From Flavisolibacter longurius (GTDB lineage Bacteria > Bacteroidota > Bacteroidia > Chitinophagales > Chitinophagaceae), in assembly GCA_014163555.1 (NCBI GenBank), contig JACJGO010000013.1, forward strand, positions 62,001 through 126,000: a stretch of 64,000 nt of DNA, in the 5' to 3' direction. How positions within the stretch are numbered: position 1 is the stretch's first letter; every line of letters begins with the position of its first letter. A program made the position numbers and the translations under genes. Of this stretch, positions 1-7,978 are shown one piece after another. The notes under the pieces are model-generated. The model was not told the origin of the DNA, did not search any database, and saw nothing but the letters and a program-made list of their open reading frames with translations.

Positions 1-1
1 A

Positions 2-301
2 GCCGCATTTGAAACCAATGCCGAAAAAAGTAAGCAGCAATATATCGATCGTATTATACGGGTAACAGGTTATGTAACGGCCATATCGGCTGATGATAAC
101 CCGGTGGTGATCTCGCTTGGTGAAAAAGGCAGGATGTCTTCGGTGCAGTGCAGCATGGATTCGACGCATCAATTACCTGCTACCAATATTGTAGGAAAAC
201 AGGTAACAGTAAAAGGGATATGTACCGGCGTCCTTGCCGAAGAATTGTTCGGTACCGATGTAAAGCTGGACCGCTGCCTTTTGGAAATGAAAAAAACCTA
301 A
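2..301 (+). CDS. OB-fold (tRNA_anti-like) protein, 3' part only
   Basis: The frame is open from the window edge to a TAA stop, giving the last 99 residues; the start lies outside the window. The segment alternates hydrophobic and polar residues like a small OB barrel: IIRVTGYVTAIS near the start and GKQVTVKGICTG further on are the paired strands typical of the tRNA_anti-like family of Bacteroidota. These proteins are usually exported or anchored small OB-fold proteins of unknown role. It ends 11 nt before the YceI gene, so the two are probably co-transcribed. Family assignment is by sequence style, not by search. Confidence 0.6.
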   Translation, partial: AAFETNAEKSKQQYIDRIIRVTGYVTAISADDNPVVISLGEKGRMSSVQCSMDSTHQLPATNIVGKQVTVKGICTGVLAEELFGTDVKLDRCLLEMKKT

Positions 302-312
302 AACAGGAATGC

Positions 313-870
313 ATGCAGAAATGTGTATGGATCATGAGTCTTTGTTTTTTCGTGGCAGCTACGGTGCAGGCGCAGGGACGGTACTTTACCAAAACGGGCC
401 GGATCAGCTTTTATTCCCATGCGCCGCTGGAGGATATTGAAGCCGTGAACAAAACCGCCAGCGCTGTGCTGGACGCTAAAACGGGGCAGATACAGTTTGC
501 TGTTTTGATGAAAGGCTTTGCTTTTAAAAAAGCACTGATGCAGGAGCACTTCAATGAAAATTATGTGGAATCGCACAAATACCCGAAAGCGGAATTCAGG
601 GGCAGTATCGTTAACAACAGCGAGGTGAATTATACAAAAGATGGTACCTATGCAGTAAGGGCCAAAGGCCAACTGAGCCTGCATGGTGTAACCCGCGACA
701 TTGAGGTGCCAGCCACGCTGCAGGTACAGGGTGGGAAGATTGAAGGCAAAGCAACCTTCCCGGTGAGGGTGGCAGATTACCGCATCACCATTCCTTCCCT
801 GATGAAAGACAAGATCAGCAACACGGTAAACGTAACCGTGCTGGTAAAGCTAGATCCATTGAATAACTAA
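313..870 (+). CDS. YceI family periplasmic lipid-binding protein
   Basis: A 185-residue protein. The ATG at 313 is preferred over longer readings because it places a hydrophobic signal peptide (about residues 1-22, ending VQAQ) at the N-terminus. The mature part has the YceI pattern: a start like GRISFYSHAPLEDIEA, a central GFAFKKALMQEHFNENY segment, HKYPKAEF, and LHGVTRDIEVP near the C-terminus. YceI proteins are lipocalin-like barrels that bind polyisoprenoid or other amphiphilic ligands in the periplasm. It lies between an OB-fold gene and a DUF5777 gene with short gaps (11 and 19 nt), consistent with one operon. The ligand cannot be told from sequence. Confidence 0.9.
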   Translation: MQKCVWIMSLCFFVAATVQAQGRYFTKTGRISFYSHAPLEDIEAVNKTASAVLDAKTGQIQFAVLMKGFAFKKALMQEHFNENYVESHKYPKAEFRGSIVNNSEVNYTKDGTYAVRAKGQLSLHGVTRDIEVPATLQVQGGKIEGKATFPVRVADYRITIPSLMKDKISNTVNVTVLVKLDPLNN

Positions 871-889
871 CGGCAGTAAACAAACGTAA

Positions 890-1771
890 ATGAGATACAA
901 CGCTTTTGCTTTTCTTTTTTTATGTATGGCTTCCGGCCGCCTTGCGGCGCAGGACCTTTTGTCGGAGTTGCAAGACAGCACGCCCCAAAAAGAGTATGTA
1001 ACGGCCGCCTTCAAGTCAACAAGGGTGATCATGACGCACAGCATGGAAATGCTGGGCTCCGGAGTGCTGGACTTTCGCATCCTGCACCGGTTTGGAAACA
1101 TCAACCAGGGCATTGGTGAATTTTTTGGTCTGGATGATGCCACCATTCGTTTGGGACTTGATTACGGTCTTTCAAAAAACCTGACCATTGGTGTGGGCCG
1201 TGGCAGCCATCGTAAAGAAGTAGATGGTTTTTTAAAGTTCAGGGCAGTGCAGCAGGCTACCGGACTTGGCGGCTCTCCCCTTTCCCTATTGGCCGTGGGC
1301 GGCATGATGGTGCAAACAGCTCCCTGGTCGGGACACAAAGAAGATGAAAGCGTTGGCAACCGCATGGCGTATTATGCACAGCTGATCGTTGGCAGAAAAT
1401 TCAGTGATGCTTTTACCCTGCAATTCACACCCACCCTGGTGCACCGCAACCTGGTGGCAGCCGAAGACAATAACAAGACTTTCGCCCTGGGTACCGGTGG
1501 CCGCATCCGCCTGTCCCGCCGTGTGTCGCTGAACGTTGACCACTATATCGTTTTCAACACCGAAAAAAGCTTTGATACCTACTTCCCGCTCAGTGTTGGA
1601 TTTGACATTGAAACCGGCGGGCATGTTTTTCAATTGCATTTCACCAATGCCATTGGCATGAACGAAAGGGCTTTTCTTACCGAAACCATCAATCGCTGGG
1701 GCAACGGCGATATTCAATTTGGGTTCAACATTTCCCGGACCTTTCAACTAAAAAAGAAGCGACTGGATTAG
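890..1771 (+). CDS. DUF5777 family beta-barrel protein
   Basis: A 293-residue protein with a signal peptide (about residues 1-20, ending RLAAQ) and a body of alternating amphipathic strands ending in an aromatic/charged strand, as expected for an outer-membrane barrel. The segment MTHSMEMLGSGVLDFRILHR followed by FGLDDATIRLGLDYGL is characteristic of DUF5777. In Bacteroidota such genes commonly sit beside YceI and cytochrome-type genes, as here. Function is unknown; a porin or transport role is only an inference from the barrel. No terminator was seen in the 246 nt that follow before the convergent gene. Confidence 0.8.
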   Translation: MRYNAFAFLFLCMASGRLAAQDLLSELQDSTPQKEYVTAAFKSTRVIMTHSMEMLGSGVLDFRILHRFGNINQGIGEFFGLDDATIRLGLDYGLSKNLTIGVGRGSHRKEVDGFLKFRAVQQATGLGGSPLSLLAVGGMMVQTAPWSGHKEDESVGNRMAYYAQLIVGRKFSDAFTLQFTPTLVHRNLVAAEDNNKTFALGTGGRIRLSRRVSLNVDHYIVFNTEKSFDTYFPLSVGFDIETGGHVFQLHFTNAIGMNERAFLTETINRWGNGDIQFGFNISRTFQLKKKRLD

Positions 1772-2017
1772 ACGATGCAGCAAACATATTGGAGTGGAGC
1801 TTCTTCATTTTCTCACTTCTCTTGTATGCCAAGCAAAGAAAGTCAAAAGCTCTACAAAATGGTCAGGATGTTCACAAGAGAAAGGAGCACGGAGAATCTT
1901 TTGAAATTGCATTGATACGGATGAGTAACATGTAGCGGCAATGAACTGATTTTCTCTCCTGTGATTTTCTGCAAAAGCTTCTTTCCCTTACACATCATTC
2001 ATCACTTATCACTCCTC

Positions 2018-3274
2018 TCAAAACTGCGGAAAGGTAGCACCCAACCGAAGGCCAAAACTGCTCACCGGCAGGCTTCCATGCCCCATGCCTCTTAGCGGCA
2101 AAGCGTAATACGGTTCGATACGGAGGTTGCCCAAGGTGCCCAGTTTTGTACTATAGCCAAGCGATAGCTGCAGTGCTGCCAGCCAGTATTTGTCTTTTTC
2201 TGTATAGGTATGTTTGTGTGTCGCGATGTTGCCGCTGGACGGATAGAGGTAGTCTAGGTTATAATCTTCCCGCTGCATGATGTAAGAGGAAGCACCCGCG
2301 GTAGCAAACCAGGTATGGGATTTTTTGCGGCTGAAAGTATAGCGAAGTGCTACCGGAATTTCAATCATGCGGCAACTGCCATCCACGGCAATCAACTTGG
2401 CATAGGATGGCGAATAATACCCGTCTGCTTTGTAATGAGCACCATCGCTGTAATAATGCTTTTCCGAAGTCAACACACCGGCTTCCACAGCCAAACGATC
2501 GTTTAGTGAATAGCCAACCAGGATGCCGGCATTAAAACCAACATTGCTGAACCGTTCAAATTTTACTGTGCTCATATCCGGTCCACCCATTATGCCCACA
2601 TAAAACCGCTTTTTGGAAAGGGGTGCTTTTGTTTTGTTAGAATTGTCCTCTTCTGCCGACTTTCGGTTGGTAGTGTCGGTTAAAAGTTTATTGGCTACTG
2701 CCTGTGCATCCGCAGGGATTATTGCAGCATTGTCATTTACGTCAGTCAACGCAGAGTTTTCTGTTGTAGGTGATCCATCAGTTGTTACAGATGCAGACGC
2801 AAGCGGTGGCGTAAATACCATTGTTTCTTCCGTGTCTGCATATTTGTTTGCTGTGGGCTGTTGATTGGGTTGAGAAGTTGTGAGCCGGAAAGAAGGTAGG
2901 TGCAACATAGCCTTGCGGGACGACTGTTGGTGCAATCCCCGATCAGCCGGCGAAGTGGAGACAGGCACTGGATGAGATCTTTTACTGCTGCGAGCCTCTT
3001 TAACCGCTGATGTCACTGTATTTTGCGGCAACGTTTCATGAGATGTTATTCTGGTTCGACCCGTAACGATAGCTTTATTCAGATGCAGCCCAAGCAGCAG
3101 GAAGGGCAATACCACAAACAGCCAGCGCAGGTTTGCTTTTGGCCTTGGATCCTGTTTCTCCTCGCCGGCAAGCGCTGCCTGAACTGCCTCCCAGTTGGCA
3201 CTACCCGTGTTCAACGGGTAGGCTTCAGCGGCCTTCCGGAACAGTTCATCCATATCGTTATTGGGATACTGCAT
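2018..3274 (-). CDS. anti-sigma-like N-terminus fused to outer-membrane beta-barrel
   Basis: A 418-residue protein with no signal peptide. Residues 1-45 are soluble and charged and carry DMDELFRKAAEAYPLNT, a motif I associate with proteins encoded next to ECF sigma factors in Chitinophagaceae. One transmembrane helix follows at about 49-66. Residues 70-220 are a Ser/Thr/Pro/Asn-rich, probably disordered linker. From about 225 (KRFYVGIMGGPDMSTVKF) to the C-terminal FGLRLGATFPQF the pattern is that of a PorT-type outer-membrane barrel. The start overlaps the end of the sigma gene by 17 nt, implying translational coupling. Inference: the N-terminus binds sigma in the cytoplasm and the barrel reports from the outer membrane. 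The barrel call is firm; the anti-sigma role is not proven. Confidence 0.75.
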   Translation of the reverse strand: MQYPNNDMDELFRKAAEAYPLNTGSANWEAVQAALAGEEKQDPRPKANLRWLFVVLPFLLLGLHLNKAIVTGRTRITSHETLPQNTVTSAVKEARSSKRSHPVPVSTSPADRGLHQQSSRKAMLHLPSFRLTTSQPNQQPTANKYADTEETMVFTPPLASASVTTDGSPTTENSALTDVNDNAAIIPADAQAVANKLLTDTTNRKSAEEDNSNKTKAPLSKKRFYVGIMGGPDMSTVKFERFSNVGFNAGILVGYSLNDRLAVEAGVLTSEKHYYSDGAHYKADGYYSPSYAKLIAVDGSCRMIEIPVALRYTFSRKKSHTWFATAGASSYIMQREDYNLDYLYPSSGNIATHKHTYTEKDKYWLAALQLSLGYSTKLGTLGNLRIEPYYALPLRGMGHGSLPVSSFGLRLGATFPQF

Positions 3275-3920
3275 GCTTTATTCCTTGTTCGTTTTGCCTG
3301 ATGATGTTTTGCAAGATCAGTCTTGCCTTGGAAAGGTTGGATTTGGATGTGCCCACAGAAATGCCCAGCGCATCGGCAATCTCCTGGTGCGAAAAGCCAT
3401 CGATGACGTACAGATTAAAAACGGCCCGGTAAGCAGGGGATAGTTTTTTGATGTGCAGGATCAGTTCTTTGTACAGAATTGTTTTGTCGGCCGGACCTGT
3501 TTTGTCCTCCACCTCCCAGGTCGCTTCCGATAAAGAACCAATCTCCGGCAGAAAGCTGTTTTTGCGCAGATGGTCAATGGCTGCATGAATCATGATGGTA
3601 CGCATCCAGCCCATGAGCATCATTTGCAGGTTTGCCTTATCGGTTGCTACAAATTTGTCGAAGCTGCGGAAGATTTTTACAAAGCCGTCATTGACAATAT
3701 CCACGGCGGTTTCGTAGCGGTACACATAACGGAAGACCACCTTCAGGCAGTAGCCGAAGTAATGCTCATAAAAGGCTCTTTGTTGCTTTTGATCGTTGGC
3801 AACACAGCCCCTGATTACGTTGGACAAATCTTCCAATGGTTCTGTTATTAATAAACCATCTCCTAAATGGTGCAGGTCAGTTGTACTGTTTTTGAAAATA
3901 CCCAACCCAGACGAACGCAT
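3258..3920 (-). CDS. ECF-type RNA polymerase sigma-70 factor
   Basis: A 220-residue protein. Region 2 is at about 47-115 (RAFYEHYFGYCLKVVFRYVY, then DIVNDGFVKIFRSFDKF). Region 4 is at about 155-208 (LSPAYRAVFNLYVIDGFSH, then the helix-turn-helix QEIADALGISVGTSKSNLSKAR). Region 3 is absent, as in ECF factors. The ATG at 3920 leaves an N-terminal extension of about 35 residues before region 2, a little longer than usual, but no better in-frame ATG exists. Its 3' end overlaps the membrane-protein gene downstream, its likely regulator. A candidate autoregulatory promoter lies just upstream. Confidence 0.93.
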   Translation of the reverse strand: MRSSGLGIFKNSTTDLHHLGDGLLITEPLEDLSNVIRGCVANDQKQQRAFYEHYFGYCLKVVFRYVYRYETAVDIVNDGFVKIFRSFDKFVATDKANLQMMLMGWMRTIMIHAAIDHLRKNSFLPEIGSLSEATWEVEDKTGPADKTILYKELILHIKKLSPAYRAVFNLYVIDGFSHQEIADALGISVGTSKSNLSKARLILQNIIRQNEQGIKHAVSQ

Positions 3921-3943
3921 TTACGAGAACAGCTGTACTTCTA

Positions 3944-3970
3944 CATACGCAAGGGACGGAAAAAGGTTGC
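3944..3970 (-). promoter_or_regulatory. candidate ECF-type promoter of the sigma gene
   Basis: Read on the minus strand, GCAACC is followed after 15 nt by CGTATG, with the ATG 23 nt further on. An AAC-type -35 and a CGT-type -10 at this spacing resemble ECF promoters and would suit autoregulation by the adjacent sigma factor. Only one site is visible, so this is a hypothesis. Confidence 0.35.
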
Positions 3971-4084
3971 CTCTGTTGTGCAGTTAATACGGCAGGCCGG
4001 TAACCAAAACCTGTTTCATCTAATTCCAGGCTACTGTTCATGCCACTACGCAAAGGCCTCTGGCGCAACTGTATTTATATCCTT

Positions 4085-5902
4085 TTATGATTTCCGCACC
4101 GCTGTAAAATTTCCATTCGGTTGAATAAACGTGATGTCCTTTACTTCTCCCTGCTCGTTCATGTTAAACTGTACGTAATAGCCGGCAATAACTTTCAGGG
4201 CAAACTTGTTCTTCTCCTGCGGTACCAATTCATACTCCGGTTGTCCGGGAACAAAAACATAAAGCGTGGAGCCGGCTTTGGTGTACACCTTTACGGTGGT
4301 GCCGCCCATGTTGTAATCGCCTTCGTATTTTTTCAGATCAGCGCTGGCAACGGCAATGGTCTTTGGCTGTTTTTTGAAAAGGAGCGGTTCGAGCCCGCTT
4401 TCAAACTGTGCCGCAAAACCTTCCACCTCGCCGGCAAGATTCAGCCGGAACTGAATGGGAATCGGCAGTTTGCCGTTTGTTGTATCAATTCCCGCCTCCG
4501 GGTCTACCGCGTAGGGGTCAAATACATTAAAGTTGTTGTGTTTCAGCCAGAGCACATCGTTATTGGCAAAACGGGTGTAGAGCGAGTCATGGCTGACAAA
4601 AACCTGCAGGTTGCCATAACCGGGATGATGGTACGTGCCTTCAAAATCAGTGTAGGAATGGGTAGGTTTGGATGACGCCGTTTTTGCAGCGGCGGTTTTG
4701 GCCGCTTCTTTCTGTTGTGCCTTGGCCTTGTCGGCCGCTTTTTTCATGTCGCCGCTCCAGTCATAAGGCGAGAGGTTCAGGAGGCGATCGGTGATGATGT
4801 TCCGCACAATAGAAGGCACCGACGAGCGGTCCTGGTTGGTGAGCACCACAATGCCGATGCTGTCGGTAGGATAAAAGGCTGCTGATGCCGAAAAGCCGTC
4901 AATATTGCCTCCATGCTCAACGCGGTAATGACCGCGGTACGACGACATCATCCAGCCAAAACCATACGTGGCAAAATGCAGGTCCGGCTTTTCTTTACTC
5001 GGAAGCCCCGGTGCTACGATGGCCTGCGGTGTCATGGCTTCTGTAACGTAAGGCAGCGGTAACACCTCTTTGCCATTGTACTTTCCACCATTGATCCAGG
5101 TAGTCAGCCAGGCTGCCATTTCCGTAACACTGCTGTTGATGCTACCAGCAGGGCCCATGGCATCAATGGGGTGATAAGGCAGTTTGCGAATTGCACTGTC
5201 GCCCCGCAGGCCATACCCCAGGGAAGCGTCGTTGCTTTTTTCAAGATCAGCGATGGAAAAGTTACTGCGTGTCATGCCCAGCGGTTGCAGCAGCGAAGAT
5301 TTCACTGCTTCTTCCCAGGATTTGCCCATCAGTTTTTCGGCAATCACGCCTTGCGCCGCAAACATAAAATTGTTGTATTGCCACCGGGCCCTCACACCGG
5401 CGGTGGGCTCCTGGTAGCGTACCCGTTGCAGCATGCTGTCGCGGGAAAGAGTCGGGAACAGGTACCACGAGAAATCATGCCGCGGCAGGCCGGTCTGGTG
5501 ACTCATCATGTGCCGGAGCGTTACATCGTTATTGAGTGCATTATTGTAAAAGGAGAGACCCGGAAGGTAGTCGTGTGCGGGTTTGTCGTAATTCACTTTG
5601 CCTTCTTTTTGCAAAAGCCCGATCAGCGATGAGGTAAATGATTTGGTGACCGACCCAATGGCAAACAGCGTATTGGGTGTTACGGGTAATTTCTGCTCCC
5701 AGTTGCGGTAGCCAAAGCCCTTGCTGTACACAATGCGGTCTTTCTCTACAACGGCTACGGCAAAGCCGGCTGCCTTCCAGTCCTGCCGCACTTTTTCCAG
5801 TTGGGCATCCAGCCCGGCAAAACGGTCGGTTGCTTTTTTTGTTTTTTGGGCCGAAGCCGAAAATGCGAAGGCGGCAAAAAGGAACAGAAAAATCTTTCTC
5901 AT
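4085..5902 (-). CDS. serine hydrolase, class C beta-lactamase fold, with C-terminal DUF3471-like domain
   Basis: A 605-residue protein starting at the ATG at 5902, which puts a signal peptide (residues 1-18, ending SASAQ) at the N-terminus. The three active-site motifs of the beta-lactamase/penicillin-binding fold are visible: SVTK at 84-87 (nucleophile Ser and Lys), YNN at 176-178, and HGG at 330-332. An Ala/Lys-rich hinge near 385-410 leads to a C-terminal region of about 190 residues resembling DUF3471, a lipocalin-like domain often joined to these hydrolases. It probably acts in the periplasm on peptides or esters; the substrate is unknown. Beta-lactamase activity should not be assumed. 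Confidence 0.88.
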   Translation of the reverse strand: MRKIFLFLFAAFAFSASAQKTKKATDRFAGLDAQLEKVRQDWKAAGFAVAVVEKDRIVYSKGFGYRNWEQKLPVTPNTLFAIGSVTKSFTSSLIGLLQKEGKVNYDKPAHDYLPGLSFYNNALNNDVTLRHMMSHQTGLPRHDFSWYLFPTLSRDSMLQRVRYQEPTAGVRARWQYNNFMFAAQGVIAEKLMGKSWEEAVKSSLLQPLGMTRSNFSIADLEKSNDASLGYGLRGDSAIRKLPYHPIDAMGPAGSINSSVTEMAAWLTTWINGGKYNGKEVLPLPYVTEAMTPQAIVAPGLPSKEKPDLHFATYGFGWMMSSYRGHYRVEHGGNIDGFSASAAFYPTDSIGIVVLTNQDRSSVPSIVRNIITDRLLNLSPYDWSGDMKKAADKAKAQQKEAAKTAAAKTASSKPTHSYTDFEGTYHHPGYGNLQVFVSHDSLYTRFANNDVLWLKHNNFNVFDPYAVDPEAGIDTTNGKLPIPIQFRLNLAGEVEGFAAQFESGLEPLLFKKQPKTIAVASADLKKYEGDYNMGGTTVKVYTKAGSTLYVFVPGQPEYELVPQEKNKFALKVIAGYYVQFNMNEQGEVKDITFIQPNGNFTAVRKS

Positions 5903-5984
5903 GGCAACAGTTTGTGTGGAAGAATAAAGTGATGCCAATAAAGTTACGCAATGTGCAAAGCAATGGGGCCGGTGATTTTGTTTT

Positions 5985-6165
5985 TTACAGCCAGCGATAG
6001 CGTTCTACCAGCCGTTCTTTCTGTGCCCTGGCAATAGGAATGGGATCGCCGTTATCCTTGGTAAGAATGCCCTCGTTTCGGTTCAATTGTTTTACATGAT
6101 TGAGGATGATGATGTATTGCCGGTGCACTCGCAGAAAGTGTACAGATGGTAAACCCCGTTGCAGA
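5985..6165 (-). pseudogene. remnant of a LytTR response regulator DNA-binding domain
   Basis: The minus strand encodes about 60 residues that read like the C-terminal half of a LytTR domain: FLQRGLPSVHFLRVHRQYII, then NHVKQLNRNEGIL, DNGDPIPIARAQKERLVERY and a stop. Intact family members have about 240 residues (receiver plus LytTR). Here the receiver and the first LytTR strands are missing, and no start precedes the homologous part. The receiver is not found in any frame upstream, so this is a deletion relic rather than a frameshift. The rest of the 5903-6301 spacer holds only a possible promoter. Confidence 0.7.
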
Positions 6166-6201
6166 AATTGCAAACAAGGGCAAACGCAAGGCAATTTTCA
6201 A

Positions 6202-6233
6202 TTAGATACCGCTGCCGGCAGCAGATAGTTTTG
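6202..6233 (+). promoter_or_regulatory. candidate Bacteroidota sigma-A promoter
   Basis: TAGTTTTG at 6226-6233 fits the TAnnTTTG -7 element of Bacteroidota. A weak -33 element, TTAG at 6202-6205, lies 20 nt upstream. The lipoprotein gene starts 68 nt downstream. Confidence 0.4.
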
Positions 6234-6301
6234 AATACAGAAAAAGCATTTCTGTTTTTTCAACCCGGCAACAACTAATTCTCACACCAAACATAACATT
6301 T

Positions 6302-6748
6302 ATGCAAACCAAAACCTTTACAGCGCTCCTTGCCGCTGCCTTTCTTTTAATCTCTTCCTGCAAAAAAGAAGAGGATAAGCAAGCTTCTAAAACAGACTTG
6401 CTGACGAGTGGGCAGTGGCGCATGACATCTTATACCCTTTCGCCACCGTATGACCTTGACGGTGATGGAACTGCCGATACGGATGGACTGGCTACTTTCG
6501 ATGCCTGCGATCGCGATGACCTTTTTATTTTCAAACGCGATGGTACACTCGTGTTAGATGAAGGTTCAACCAAATGTAATTCTAAGGACCCGCAGACGGA
6601 AAATACAACTTGGGATTTTGTCAACAACGAAACTGAAATAATAATTGCCGGTGAAAGAGTGACCATTGTTGAATTAACGCAGTCCCGTTTTCGCGTATCT
6701 GCAGATGTGGGAGGAAGTACGGGAGATATCACCTTTACTAAACAATAA
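6302..6748 (+). CDS. lipocalin-like lipoprotein
   Basis: A 148-residue protein with a lipoprotein signal (hydrophobic residues 7-18, then SSCKKEED, Cys at about 20). The body begins with SGQWRMTSY, contains DLDGDGTADTDG (a DxDxDG calcium-loop-like stretch), and later FIFKRDGTLVLDEG and NTTWDFVNNETEI, the strand order of small lipocalin-like lipoproteins common in Bacteroidota. A paralogue with the same layout lies at 59402-59872. It is probably anchored in a membrane facing the periplasm or the surface. Function is unknown. Confidence 0.75.
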   Translation: MQTKTFTALLAAAFLLISSCKKEEDKQASKTDLLTSGQWRMTSYTLSPPYDLDGDGTADTDGLATFDACDRDDLFIFKRDGTLVLDEGSTKCNSKDPQTENTTWDFVNNETEIIIAGERVTIVELTQSRFRVSADVGGSTGDITFTKQ

Positions 6749-6833
6749 GAGTATTGATTGTGGCATTCGATCCAGCAACTGCATACAGTCAGAGGAGAGA
6801 TAACCAAACTATTCCATTGTTCAAATCATTTTT

Positions 6834-7451
6834 ATGAAAAAAAATACCATGTTGCTGCTGTTTGTTACCATAACGGCGGCTGCTTTTTCACAGGAGCGTG
6901 TTGCCGCCGTTCAAAAAATGTATGGCGGGCTGGGTGGAGTCCTGGTACACAAAAATGGGTATGGCAGTGATTTCACTTACCAGGTCGTGTGGAAGAAAAA
7001 CTGGACCACGGCCTTGTATTATCAAAGCGGCGAAGCTGACCCAAAAAATCTTCCTGATGACTATAAGCAAGGTTATGCCCTATTTTTTCCAGAACCCTGG
7101 CCTGCAGTAGCGTTTAAAATGATCAGCATTACAGGCGGAAAAGCTGTTGACTTGGGCAGACGTTTCTGGCTGACAACCGAAGGTGGCCTCTCGTTCGTTA
7201 CGGGTGAAAAAATGACGTTTCGGCGGCAGTCATCTTCCGGTAATATACTGTATACACCTAGCAATTATACTACCACTATAGAAAGCAGTTCCGCAGTGGG
7301 TGGTGTGGTACGGGCAGACCTTCATTTGGCTATACTGCGTTTTGCTGGTTTGAGTCTTGGCGGCTTTGTACAATTCAACAGCCTGCGACCAGCACCAGGC
7401 ATTGTTACTAAACTTATTCTTGGCAAGATGAACATAAGGTCTTCAAATTAG
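6834..7451 (+). CDS. exported protein, probable small beta-barrel, function unknown
   Basis: A 205-residue protein with a signal peptide (residues 1-19, ending AAAFSQ). The mature part is rich in Gly and aromatics with alternating strands (YQVVWKKNWTTALYYQSGE, later FWLTTEGGLSFVTG), suggesting a small outer-membrane or periplasmic barrel. I do not recognise a named family. It starts 85 nt after the lipoprotein gene and 35 nt before the next gene, so it may be in the same transcription unit. Confidence 0.6.
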   Translation: MKKNTMLLLFVTITAAAFSQERVAAVQKMYGGLGGVLVHKNGYGSDFTYQVVWKKNWTTALYYQSGEADPKNLPDDYKQGYALFFPEPWPAVAFKMISITGGKAVDLGRRFWLTTEGGLSFVTGEKMTFRRQSSSGNILYTPSNYTTTIESSSAVGGVVRADLHLAILRFAGLSLGGFVQFNSLRPAPGIVTKLILGKMNIRSSN

Positions 7452-7486
7452 CAGCAGTAATAAAACACTACCAAAAATCAACAAGC

Positions 7487-7969
7487 ATGTACTGGAAACT
7501 CCTGAAGAATCTGAAACGCATTACGGCACTATTTCTTTTTCTGGTTAGCCTGGCGGCACCATGCAAGGCGCAGCAGCCCGTACCCGACAGCCTTTTACAA
7601 TCCTCCGTTCTTTATCAGAAAGGAAAAAGAAACGCCACGGTAGGGGGCATCTTATTGGGGGCCGGGCTTGCAGGCACGCTGGTAGGTGCATTAATGCCGG
7701 AAAAAGAATCAACCGGAGGCTGGCACTTTGGCCCGTCTGATAAAGAGGTCATTTTTCTTGTAAGCGGAGGTCTTGGACTGGTGGGTTTAATCAAATTAAT
7801 CCAAGGCGGCTCCCGCATGAAAAGAGCCCGTGCAGAGATCAGTGAAGTGAGCTACTGGAAAGCACCGGGACAATCATTACAAATGCCAGCCTTAACGCTG
7901 CGCTGGTCAATCGGACCCGCAACCAAACGTCGGCCTACACTACCCTTCCAGATTGCGGATTGCTATTAA
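7487..7969 (+). CDS. exported or membrane protein of unknown function
   Basis: A 160-residue protein. A hydrophobic N-terminus (residues 12-27) ends in CKAQQ, consistent with a signal peptide. Two Gly-rich hydrophobic segments follow (about 50-70, GGILLGAGLAGTLVGALM, and about 88-106, VIFLVSGGLGLVGLIKLI), both likely membrane-inserted. The C-terminal 50 residues are basic. The pattern of two Gly-rich helices after a signal peptide is frequent among small Bacteroidota envelope proteins of unknown role. The next gene starts 9 nt after its stop, so co-transcription is likely. Confidence 0.55.
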   Translation: MYWKLLKNLKRITALFLFLVSLAAPCKAQQPVPDSLLQSSVLYQKGKRNATVGGILLGAGLAGTLVGALMPEKESTGGWHFGPSDKEVIFLVSGGLGLVGLIKLIQGGSRMKRARAEISEVSYWKAPGQSLQMPALTLRWSIGPATKRRPTLPFQIADCY

Positions 7970-7978
7970 GTTTTAGCC

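Noticed and set aside
1772-2017. Spacer between two convergent genes
   Set aside because: Some TCATTTTCTCAC- and ATCATTCATCAC-like words are present, but no inverted pair is good enough to report and no terminator is clear.
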